Assembly: GCA_900545495.1 (NCBI GenBank)
Contig: UQZJ01000013.1
Span: forward strand, 12,376-76,375
Source: an uncultured Eubacteriales bacterium
GTDB lineage: Bacteria > Bacillota > Clostridia > Oscillospirales > Oscillospiraceae
Reading direction: 5' to 3'
DNA: 64,000 nucleotides
Part shown: piece after piece, positions 7,095-14,569 of the stretch
Numbering within the stretch: the stretch's first letter is position 1
Layout: every line of letters starts with the position of its first letter
The notes under the pieces: model-generated
Seen by the model: only the letters and a program-made list of their open reading frames with translations
What the model was told of the DNA's origin: nothing
The model's database searches: none
Program-made: the position numbers and the translations under genes

Positions 7095-7884
7095 CCGCGT
7101 TGCCATCGTCACCGGCGGTACCTCCGGCATCGGGCGCGCCACGGCGCTGGCACTGAAGGAAGCAGGCTGCACGGTGTACGAGCTGTCCCGCCGCGCACAG
7201 GGCGTGGAGGGACTGCACCACATCGCCGCCGACGTGACGAAGGAGGAGACCATCCGCGCCGCCGTGGCGGAGATCATGGCGCGGGAGGGACGCATCGACA
7301 TTCTGGTGAACAACGCGGGCTTCGGCATCTCCGGCGCGGTGGAGTTCACCGACACGGCGGACGCCAAGGCACTGTTCGACGTGAACTTCTTCGGTATGGT
7401 CAGCATGAACCGCGTGGTGGTACCCATCATGCGCGAGGCGGGGCATGGCCGCATCGTGAACCTCAGCTCCGTGGCGGCGCCGGTACCCATTCCATTCCAG
7501 ACCTATTACTCCGCCACCAAGGCGGCGGTGAACGCCTACACTATGGCGCTGGCCAACGAGCTGCGTCCCTTTGGCGTGACGGTATGTGCTGTGATGCCCG
7601 GTGACATCCACACCGGCTTCACGGCGGCCCGCCGGAAGATCGGGGAGGGGGACGACATCTATCAGGGACGCATCGGCCGTTCCGTGGCTCGGATGGAGCA
7701 CGACGAGGAGACGGGCATGGACCCCGCCAAGGCCGGCGGCTACATCGCCAAGGTAGCCCTGCGGGAGGGGAACCGCCACCCGTTGTACGCCATCCGCTTC
7801 GACTATAAGTTCTTCGTGTTTCTGACGAAGGTGCTGCCGGCACGCTTCTTGAACTGGCTCATCTATCAGCTCTACGGGAAATAA
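7087..7884 (+). CDS. Short-chain dehydrogenase, 3-ketosphinganine reductase-like
   Basis: A 265-residue classical SDR. It has the NAD(P) motif TGGTSGIG (9-16), NNAG (75-78) and the catalytic Ser127/128, Tyr141 and Lys145. A hydrophobic C-terminal tail (FFVFLTKVLPARFLNWLIYQLYG) may hold it at the membrane, as in several lipid-acting SDRs. Its ATG overlaps the previous gene by 8 bases, so the two are translationally coupled. This suggests it reduces the 3-keto product of that enzyme. The reductase class is clear; the exact substrate is inferred from context. A terminator follows directly. Confidence 0.75.
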   Translation: MNNRVAIVTGGTSGIGRATALALKEAGCTVYELSRRAQGVEGLHHIAADVTKEETIRAAVAEIMAREGRIDILVNNAGFGISGAVEFTDTADAKALFDVNFFGMVSMNRVVVPIMREAGHGRIVNLSSVAAPVPIPFQTYYSATKAAVNAYTMALANELRPFGVTVCAVMPGDIHTGFTAARRKIGEGDDIYQGRIGRSVARMEHDEETGMDPAKAGGYIAKVALREGNRHPLYAIRFDYKFFVFLTKVLPARFLNWLIYQLYGK

Positions 7885-7889
7885 ACAAA

Positions 7890-7923
7890 AGCATCGCACT
7901 CCAACGGAGTGCGATGCTTTTTT
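7890..7923. terminator. Bidirectional terminator
   Basis: Stem AGCATCGCACTCC / GGAGTGCGATGCT with flanking A and T runs lies between the convergent SDR and tcdA genes and can serve both strands. Confidence 0.9.
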
Positions 7924-7945
7924 GCGGTATAAGAAGCGGTGCGGC

Positions 7946-8671
7946 TTACGGGATCATGCCCGTGCCGTCGATCAGGTCGCGGATTACCACGCTGCCCATC
8001 AGCAGCCCCGCAGTGGCGGGCACCCACGCCACACTGGCGGGGACGGAGCGCCGTCCGGGAGGTGGCGCCTCCAGCTGCTGGGTCTCGGCGGGCTGCTCCG
8101 GACTGAACACCACCTTCAGATGGTGGATGTCCCGGGCCCGCAGCTCCTTGCGCATGACGCGGGCCAGCGGGCAGCCGGAGGTCTTGGAGATATCCGTCAC
8201 CTGCAGCAGCGTGGGGTCCAGCTTGTTGCCGGTGCCAAGTGCCGTCAGGATGGGGATACGCCGCAGACGAGCCTGCTCGATCAGATCCAGCTTGCAGCTG
8301 ACCAGATCAATGGCATCCACGATGTAGTCGTAGTGGGCGGTGAAGAACTCGTCGCGGTGGGCGGCGTCGTAGGTGGCGCAGACGGGGTGTACCCGCAGGT
8401 CGGGGTTGATGTCCAGACAGCGGCGGGCTGCCGCCTCGGCCTTGTACTGCCCCACGGTGGAGTGCAGCGCGTACAGCTGTCGGTTGATATTGGTCAGCGA
8501 CAGCGTATCCTGATCCACCAGCGTCAGCTCGCCCACGCCGCTGCGGGCCAGACACTCGGCGGCATAGCTGCCCACGCCGCCCAGACCGAATACGATCACA
8601 TGGCAGCGGGAGAGCTTGTCCAGCGCGTCAGCGCCCAGCAGCATCTGTGTGCGCAGAAACGCCTCGTTCAT
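7946..8671 (-). CDS. tcdA: tRNA threonylcarbamoyladenosine dehydratase
   Basis: A 241-residue ThiF/E1-like ATP-dependent enzyme that cyclises t6A37 of ANN-decoding tRNAs to ct6A. The nucleotide-binding motif GLGGVG is at residues 29-34, followed by LVDQDTLSLTNINRQ, the family adenylation signature. The VDAIDLVSCKLDLI segment and the SGCPLARVMRKELR region are typical of TcdA/YgdL. It starts 4 bases after the stop of the upstream foldase gene and is probably co-transcribed with it. Confidence 0.92.
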   Translation of the reverse strand: MNEAFLRTQMLLGADALDKLSRCHVIVFGLGGVGSYAAECLARSGVGELTLVDQDTLSLTNINRQLYALHSTVGQYKAEAAARRCLDINPDLRVHPVCATYDAAHRDEFFTAHYDYIVDAIDLVSCKLDLIEQARLRRIPILTALGTGNKLDPTLLQVTDISKTSGCPLARVMRKELRARDIHHLKVVFSPEQPAETQQLEAPPPGRRSVPASVAWVPATAGLLMGSVVIRDLIDGTGMIP

Positions 8672-8675
8672 GGTG

Positions 8676-10241
8676 TCAGCCGACGTCCTTCATGCCGTCC
8701 AGCTCCTGGGTGTTGGCCTGCTCGAGCAGAGACTCTGTCCAGGTGTTGTAATCCTCGCTGGCCTTGTGGTTCTCCACGGCCACCTGCCACGCGGGTACAT
8801 CCTGCCCCACGAAGTACATGACGTGGTAGCCGGTGTAGCTGCCCTCGTTATAGACAATGCCGGTGTCGCCGGTTTTACGGGCGGGATCGAAGCACCAGTC
8901 GTTGAACTCGGCGACCATCTGGCCCTTGGTGATCTTGGTGTACAGGCCGCCCTTGGTGTTGGAGCCGCCGTCCTCGCTGAGCTCGTTGGCCAGCGCGGCA
9001 AAGGCATCCTCCGTGCCGGCGGTGGCCTGCCACTGTGCCAGCGCGTCCTCAGCCTTGGCCTTAGCGCCGTCCTTCAGCGCCTGCAGATCGGCGTCATAGG
9101 TCTCGGAGTCCTTGTCCAGAGAGGAGCTGTCCACGAGGAACAGAATGTGGCGCACGTCCACGGTGTTGTACTCCTCGCGGCCGATGGAGCGGAAGACCAC
9201 CACATAGCTGTTGGGGTCATCCTCCACAACGGCGCCCTCGCCGGCGGTGCGGGCGCTGTCGAACACCCATGCGCTCATGGCGGAGCCATCGTTGGAGCCG
9301 GCGTCCACGCTGCCGTAGCTGCCCAGATCCTTGAGATCCTCGGAGATCTCAGCCAGACTCTCACCGTTCTGATAGCGCGCCAGCGCAGCCTTGGCAGCAG
9401 CGGCGGCAGCGTTCTTGGCGGCGGCGGACTCCTCCTCCGTAGGCTGGACGGTGTTGCCGTCCGCGTCGGTGGTGGAGGGGGCGCTGCCCTTGAAGTAGAT
9501 ATACTCATAGGAGGCCACATCGAAGGTGGCGGGATGCTCCTGATAATCAGCCTCCAACTCGTCGACGGTGTAGGTCAGGCTCTCCTCATAGTGCTGCATA
9601 TAGTGGGAGGCGACCTCATCGGCGGTCAGCATCTCCTCGAACAGACTGGGGGTCATGCCCTGCCCGTAAGCCAGCTTCAAATAGGACTTGAGGGAGTAGC
9701 CCTCGGGCTTGAGGGACTCCTTCAGACTGCTGATGGTCTCCTGTACCTCGGCCTTTATCGCGTCATCAGCGCCCATGCCGTTGGCCTCAGCCGCCTTGAC
9801 GACCATGGCGCGGAGGGACAGCTGCTTGACGGCGTACTCCTTCAGGAACTGATCCCAGGTAACGTCGCCCTCGTCGGTGACCTGCAGCAGCATTTTGGCG
9901 GTGTCGTTCATGACCTGGTCGGTCAGGGGCTTGGAGTTATCCAGACCGTAGTAGCCGGCCTGTGCGATGCTGTTTGCCAGACCGCGGTAGTAGTAGTTCA
10001 CCTGTGCCACGGTGTAATTCTGACCGTCGATGGTGACGGCGTCGGGGTCGCGGTACAGGACGCCGGACTTCACCACCAGCAGCAAAGCGGCCACCACCAC
10101 GAATACCACGGCGATGGTACCATACAGACGGTTGGCCTTGCGCTGCTTGGCCTTCTCCTCCGCCTCGCGGATGGCCTTGGGGTCCTTGATGCCCTGACTG
10201 GCCAGCTCCTGGCGGTTCTTCTTTTCTCTTGATGCGCTCAT
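8676..10241 (-). CDS. Membrane-anchored parvulin-type peptidyl-prolyl isomerase
   Basis: A 521-residue predicted extracytoplasmic foldase. A basic cytoplasmic N-terminus is followed by one transmembrane helix (about residues 40-58), then a SurA/PrsA-like chaperone region, and a C-terminal parvulin domain containing VDVRHILFLVDSS and the GGLYTKITKGQM segment. Such proteins fold secreted proteins at the membrane surface. I placed the start at the ATG in MSASREKKNR because GAGAGGA lies about nine bases upstream; another in-frame ATG three codons earlier sits too close to it. An Ala-rich coiled stretch interrupts the middle. Confidence 0.85.
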   Translation of the reverse strand: MSASREKKNRQELASQGIKDPKAIREAEEKAKQRKANRLYGTIAVVFVVVAALLLVVKSGVLYRDPDAVTIDGQNYTVAQVNYYYRGLANSIAQAGYYGLDNSKPLTDQVMNDTAKMLLQVTDEGDVTWDQFLKEYAVKQLSLRAMVVKAAEANGMGADDAIKAEVQETISSLKESLKPEGYSLKSYLKLAYGQGMTPSLFEEMLTADEVASHYMQHYEESLTYTVDELEADYQEHPATFDVASYEYIYFKGSAPSTTDADGNTVQPTEEESAAAKNAAAAAAKAALARYQNGESLAEISEDLKDLGSYGSVDAGSNDGSAMSAWVFDSARTAGEGAVVEDDPNSYVVVFRSIGREEYNTVDVRHILFLVDSSSLDKDSETYDADLQALKDGAKAKAEDALAQWQATAGTEDAFAALANELSEDGGSNTKGGLYTKITKGQMVAEFNDWCFDPARKTGDTGIVYNEGSYTGYHVMYFVGQDVPAWQVAVENHKASEDYNTWTESLLEQANTQELDGMKDVG

Positions 10242-10299
10242 TTGTTTCATTCCTCTCAAAAACGGGCATAATACGCCCTTGGTGATAAAATGCCTGATT

Positions 10300-10328
10300 A
10301 TTATACCGGATATTAGACGGTTCTGCAA
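10300..10328 (-). promoter_or_regulatory. Promoter for the foldase-tcdA operon
   Basis: Minus strand TTGCAG (10323-10328), 17-base spacer, TATAAT (10300-10305), about 60 bases before the start codon. Confidence 0.8.
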
Positions 10329-10418
10329 GGGGAAACTGCCGGGAATTTATGAATCTTCCGGAAAGAAACGGACGCCTTACCGGAAAATGACCCAGTTCGT
10401 GGGGGAAAAGCGGGAAAA

Positions 10419-10630
10419 GCGCCCCTCCGCCGAAAGGCGGAGGGGCGCTCAGCGATGGGCAGCGGCCGCGTTATAACCTGCACAACTCGCAGGTGGGTCG
10501 TCTCCAACTGACTTTACTGCTTCCAACTTCCAGCCGCACGATGCAGCCGGGAGGCCTGCAAACCATCTGTTGATCCGACGTCCCCTATAACCAATGTCAG
10601 GATAAAAAAAGACCGCTGCCCATCGCTGAG
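10419..10630 (-). ncRNA. ssrS: Probable 6S RNA with its terminator
   Basis: On the minus strand a perfect 18-bp closing stem (10613-10630 with 10448-10465) encloses about 147 bases. Within the loop there is an 8-bp hairpin with a 5-base loop in the terminal part and a small hairpin (ACCTGC/GCAGGT, 10475-10494) on the 3' side, as in the central bubble of Firmicute 6S RNA. Directly after the closing stem comes a strong GC hairpin with GAAA-complement loop and TTTT (10419-10448), which would terminate the transcript at about 190-215 bases. 6S RNA mimics an open promoter and holds RNA polymerase. Shape and size fit; sequence identity to a covariance model is untested and no clear promoter is seen. 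Confidence 0.6.
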
Positions 10631-10729
10631 GGCGGACGCGGCGTACCGTGTCCGCCGGACTCTGCGTATCGTGCCGCTGTGCCGCCTGTCAGGTGCAGGC
10701 GGGAGCGAACGGTGAAAAGCGGCTGCTTC

Positions 10730-11026
10730 TCAGTCCTCGCCGTCCTCGTCGTCCATCAGCTGCTCCATGAACAGGTCGTAGACGCGATCCAGCTCCTCGT
10801 CGCTGTCCAGCGTGCTCAGCAGCTCCTCGCCGTTCTCCGTGATGGACTTCAGGATGACCAGACCGAACTCCTCCGCCTTGGCCTCATCCTCGTCCTCGTC
10901 TACCGTGGGGAAAAATGCCATATACGTCTGGCCGTCCACCTCAATGGCGTCCACGTATTCCAATTCGATCTCGTTGCCGTCCTCATCGGTCAGGGTGATG
11001 AGATTGGGGCCGAATTCCTCGCTCAT
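10730..11026 (-). CDS. DUF1292 domain protein
   Basis: A 98-residue very acidic protein (MSEEFGPNLITLTDEDGNEI onward), a member of the small DUF1292 family found widely in Firmicutes. Residues 8-65 form the conserved core; the C-terminus is a run of Asp/Glu. No enzymatic motif is visible and the family has no established role. AAGGAGGATCTCCC precedes the ATG. It has its own promoter and is probably monocistronic. Confidence 0.85.
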   Translation of the reverse strand: MSEEFGPNLITLTDEDGNEIELEYVDAIEVDGQTYMAFFPTVDEDEDEAKAEEFGLVILKSITENGEELLSTLDSDEELDRVYDLFMEQLMDDEDGED

Positions 11027-11069
11027 GGGAGATCCTCCTTCGTTGTGGTGCCCCTGCCGGGGTGAGTAC

Positions 11070-11098
11070 ACTATAACGGTTTCGGCGGAAAAATGCAA
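11070..11098 (-). promoter_or_regulatory. Promoter for the DUF1292 gene
   Basis: Minus strand TTGCAT (11093-11098), 17-base spacer, TATAGT (11070-11075). Confidence 0.7.
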
Positions 11099-11217
11099 GT
11101 GCAAATGACGAGATATTTCCGGCGCGGACGGACTGAAAATGCCGCAAAACGGGGAAAATGAATGGGTTTAATATTGTATGGGTATAATTTTTTCCGTAAT
11201 TGGCAGGTTTTGAGGAG

Positions 11218-11248
11218 TTGACAGCTATGGTAAAATAACTTTTATAGT
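11218..11248 (+). promoter_or_regulatory. Possible promoter for the PBP gene
   Basis: A perfect TTGACA (11218-11223) is followed by TATAGT (11243-11248) at a long 19-base spacing. Other -10 choices are possible. Confidence 0.35.
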
Positions 11249-11320
11249 GGGTTTTTATGGAATTCCCTTGGGGAAGCTCCGAATTCCTGCTGAATAACAG
11301 AGAAAGGAAGGTGCCCTGTG

Positions 11321-13879
11321 ATGAAAAAACGCAGACAGGCAGCCGATCGGATCGATCGGACGCAGCAGAGCGCCAGACAGATAGAGAACAACGGGCAGGA
11401 GCGCAGACGGCCCCGCCGCCGCGGCTGGGGTACAGCCGGTCGTGTCATCGGGACGATCCTGCTGGTCTTTGTACTGACTGCCGCTATCTTCGCCGGTATT
11501 TTTTCCGCCTACATCAACAGCAGTATGCGAGGCCGTGTAGAGGTCTATCTGGACGAATTTGAGACGAAGGTCTCCACGGAGCTGTACTATCAGGAGCCGT
11601 CCAGCGGCGAGTGGACCATGTACCACACGCTGTTCCTCGACTCGGAGAACCGCATCTGGGTCGATCTGGAGCAGATCCCCAAGGATCTGCAAAAAGCCGT
11701 GATCGCCATTGAGGACAAGCGGTTCTACAAACACAAGGGCGTGGACTGGCACGGCACGGCGCGCGCCATCTTCAGCACCATCTTCGGCGGCAGCGTGCAG
11801 GGCGGCTCGACCATCACCCAGCAGCTGGTGAAGAACGTGACCGGCGACAACCAGAACACGGTGAAGCGCAAGGTGATGGAGATTTACCGGGCGCAGGAGA
11901 TGGAGAAGCGCTACGAAAAGGACGAGATCCTGGAGGCATACCTCAACGAGGTGTACTTCGGGTACAGCTGCTACGGCGTGGTGACGGCGTCTCTGAAGTA
12001 TTTCAACAAGGACGTGTCGGAGCTGTCGTTGGCGGAGTGCGCCAGTCTGGTCGCCATTACCAACAACCCCTCGCTGTACGATCCGCTGCAGACCGATTGG
12101 GGTCTGGAGAACAACCGCACCCGGCAGCTTCTGGTGCTGGGCGCCATGCTGGAGCAGGGCAAGATCGATCAGGCTGCCTATGATGCCGCCAAGGAGGAGA
12201 ACGTGGTGTTCTCCAACGGCTACACCATTCTGGGCGGCCGCGTGGACGTGGACACCAGTAAGAAGGATGACACCGATACCGACGGCGGCGATGAGCAGCC
12301 GGAGGAGGAGACAAAGACCGCCACATCCAGCCAGTCCTACTTCACGGACGCGGTCATTGAGGACGTGGCCGCCGCGCTGGTGGAGAAGTACGGCCTGACG
12401 GATTCCACCAACCCCGTGACCGGCAAGGTGACCACGGCATTCGACCAGGGTGTCAACATGGTCTACGGCAAGGGCTATAAGATCTACACCACCCAGAACC
12501 CCGACTATCAGAAGATCGCGGAGGAGGTCTGCTCGGATACCTCCAACCTGCCCTATACCAGCTCCTATACCAATTCCTACGGCGATAAGGAGACGGAGCA
12601 GCTGCAGGTGGGCATGACCATCGTGGATCCCTACACCGGCTATGTGGTGGCCATGGTGGGCGGCGCCGGCGTCAAGCAGTATGACCGCGGCTGGAACTGG
12701 GCCACATCCGCACGGCAGTGCGGCTCCGCCATCAAGCCCATCTCCGTGTATGCGCCGGCGCTGGACGACGGCACCATCAACGGCGCCTCCAGCATCGACG
12801 ACTATCCGGTGATGGTGCTCAACGGCAGCGCCTATCCCAGGAACGCCAACGGCCGCTATATGGGGCTGACGCCGCTGCACACGGCCATCGCCCGCTCCAC
12901 CAACACCTGTGCCGTCCGGGTGGTGCAGGAGTACGGCACCAGCCGCTCCTACGACTTCATGACCAACAAGCTGGGCTTCACTACCCTGACGTCTCAGGAC
13001 GCACAGCAGGTGGGCAACATGGGTCTGGGCGGTCTTGACCGGGGCGTGACCACGGAGGAGATGGCGGCGGCCTTCGCAGCCTTCGCCAACGAGGGCATCT
13101 ACACCGCGCCCCGCACCTTCGTCCGGGTGGAGGACGCCGACGGCAACGTGATCCTGGAGAACGAGGCCAAGTCCTCCGTGGCCATGAAGGACACCACCGC
13201 CGCACTGATGAACAGCCTCCTGCAGGAGGTTGTCACCGCCGGTACCGGCGGCGAGGGCCGGATCAGCGGTATGCACGTGGCCGGTAAGACCGGTACCACC
13301 AACAACGATCAGGACCGGTATTTCGTGGGCTATACACCGTATTACAGCTGCGCCGTGTGGGTGGGCTATGTCCACAACCAGCGCATCGTGGCCAGCGGCA
13401 ACCCGGCGGCCTCCATGTGGCAGAAGGTCATGAGCCGCATCCATGCGGATCTGCCGGACAAGGATTTCTTCAGTTGCTCCGGTCTGACCTACGTGAAGGT
13501 CTGCGCCGACAGCGGTTTGCTGGCAACGGACAGCTGCGCCGAGGACTGCCGCGGCAGCCGCGTCTACTCGGCGCTGGTGCCGGCGGACAACGCGCCGTCG
13601 GCCTACTGCAATATGCACACCAGCCCGATCTATACCGTTAACTTCGTCGAAGAAGACGGTACCATCACCACTGCCAGCGGCTCTATGCTGGACTATGCCC
13701 GTCCGCGGCTGGAGGGCTTCGAGGACATCGAGGCAGAGGACGATTTTATGCTGACCGGCACCAGCTGGGGCGGCTTCTTCGGCGATGATGACGACGATGC
13801 CGATGAGCCGGACGACACCGGCGGTACCGGCGGTACCGGCGGGGAGGACGGCGATATCCACACCAGCTGGTGGGGATGA
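11321..13879 (+). CDS. Class A penicillin-binding protein (PBP1a-like)
   Basis: An 852-residue bifunctional peptidoglycan synthase. A basic cytoplasmic tail and one transmembrane helix (about 42-62) lead to a GT51 glycosyltransferase with the catalytic EDKRFYKHKGVD (E131) and GGSTITQQLVKN motifs. The transpeptidase domain has S469-A-I-K472, S526-T-N and K656-T-G-T. A Gly/Asp-rich tail (EPDDTGGTGGTGGEDG) ends the protein. Two starts are possible: GTG at 11318 and ATG at 11321; AAGGAAGG lies at suitable distance for either. It polymerises and cross-links septal or lateral wall glycan. A terminator shared with the convergent ior operon follows. Confidence 0.95.
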   Translation: MKKRRQAADRIDRTQQSARQIENNGQERRRPRRRGWGTAGRVIGTILLVFVLTAAIFAGIFSAYINSSMRGRVEVYLDEFETKVSTELYYQEPSSGEWTMYHTLFLDSENRIWVDLEQIPKDLQKAVIAIEDKRFYKHKGVDWHGTARAIFSTIFGGSVQGGSTITQQLVKNVTGDNQNTVKRKVMEIYRAQEMEKRYEKDEILEAYLNEVYFGYSCYGVVTASLKYFNKDVSELSLAECASLVAITNNPSLYDPLQTDWGLENNRTRQLLVLGAMLEQGKIDQAAYDAAKEENVVFSNGYTILGGRVDVDTSKKDDTDTDGGDEQPEEETKTATSSQSYFTDAVIEDVAAALVEKYGLTDSTNPVTGKVTTAFDQGVNMVYGKGYKIYTTQNPDYQKIAEEVCSDTSNLPYTSSYTNSYGDKETEQLQVGMTIVDPYTGYVVAMVGGAGVKQYDRGWNWATSARQCGSAIKPISVYAPALDDGTINGASSIDDYPVMVLNGSAYPRNANGRYMGLTPLHTAIARSTNTCAVRVVQEYGTSRSYDFMTNKLGFTTLTSQDAQQVGNMGLGGLDRGVTTEEMAAAFAAFANEGIYTAPRTFVRVEDADGNVILENEAKSSVAMKDTTAALMNSLLQEVVTAGTGGEGRISGMHVAGKTGTTNNDQDRYFVGYTPYYSCAVWVGYVHNQRIVASGNPAASMWQKVMSRIHADLPDKDFFSCSGLTYVKVCADSGLLATDSCAEDCRGSRVYSALVPADNAPSAYCNMHTSPIYTVNFVEEDGTITTASGSMLDYARPRLEGFEDIEAEDDFMLTGTSWGGFFGDDDDDADEPDDTGGTGGTGGEDGDIHTSWWG

Positions 13880-13914
13880 CCGGCCTCCGTCCCAAGCGAT
13901 AAAGCCTTGAAACA

Positions 13915-13957
13915 ACAAAAGAGCGCCCCGACCTTGCGGCCGGGGCGCTCTCTTTAT
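13915..13957. terminator. Bidirectional terminator between pbp and iorB
   Basis: Stem GAGCGCCCCG / CGGGGCGCTC with A run before and TCTTT after, between convergent genes. Confidence 0.9.
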
Positions 13958-13977
13958 GTGTGCGGGATGTATACGGG

Positions 13978-14568
13978 TTATTCGGCGGACTTCCGGGCGG
14001 CCTCGCGGCCCATGCGGAACGCCTGCAGGTTCAGCTCCTTGACCTTGGCAGGCACCGTCTCGGCGACGATCTGCTCCCAGTCGATATCCGGGCAGCCCAG
14101 CGCGTCGCACATGGCGCCGAACAGCACCACGTTCATGCACTTGGGATTGCCCAGCGCCAGCGCGATGTCGCTGGCGGGTACGGCGATGGTCTTGAAATTC
14201 TGGGCCATGGCCTCGATACAGCCGGCGGGATAGACCTCGGCGCCGGAGGCGATGGTGGTGGACTTGATGGCGTAGTCATTGATGACGGCCACGCCGTCGG
14301 GCTTCAGGAACTCCGCGTAGCGGACAGCCTCCATCCGCTCCAGCGCCACCATGATGTCGGCCTCACCCTTGCCGAACACGGGGCCGTAGACCTTCTTGCC
14401 CCAGCGGACCTGCGTGGACACGCTGCCGCCGCGCTGGGCCATGCCGTGAACCTCGCTCTGCTTGACGTCATAGCCGGCCTTCATAAAGCCGTTGGACATG
14501 ATCTTGGAGATCAGGATGGCGCCCTGACCGCCCACACCTACCAACAGGCAGCTTTTCACATCGTTCAT
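13978..14568 (-). CDS. iorB: Indolepyruvate:ferredoxin oxidoreductase, beta subunit
   Basis: A 196-residue gamma-type domain subunit of 2-oxoacid:ferredoxin oxidoreductases. The CoA/TPP-associated motif GVGGQGAILISKIM (about 9-22) and SEVHGMAQRGGSV are diagnostic. With IorA it oxidatively decarboxylates aryl pyruvates to aryl-acetyl-CoA, CO2 and reduced ferredoxin. The start is one base after the iorA stop, with AGGAGAAG as the ribosome binding site inside the iorA end. It is the last gene of the buk-iorA-iorB order. Confidence 0.93.
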   Translation of the reverse strand: MNDVKSCLLVGVGGQGAILISKIMSNGFMKAGYDVKQSEVHGMAQRGGSVSTQVRWGKKVYGPVFGKGEADIMVALERMEAVRYAEFLKPDGVAVINDYAIKSTTIASGAEVYPAGCIEAMAQNFKTIAVPASDIALALGNPKCMNVVLFGAMCDALGCPDIDWEQIVAETVPAKVKELNLQAFRMGREAARKSAE

Positions 14569-14569
14569 G

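Noticed and set aside
8616..10232. 538-codon plus-strand frame
   Set aside because: Opposite strand of the parvulin foldase. It is low complexity with no start signal.
11255..14140. 961-codon open frame on the minus strand
   Set aside because: It lies antisense to the PBP gene, which has complete catalytic motifs. The peptide is rich in His, Val, Gly and Leu without domains, as expected of a GC-rich antisense shadow.
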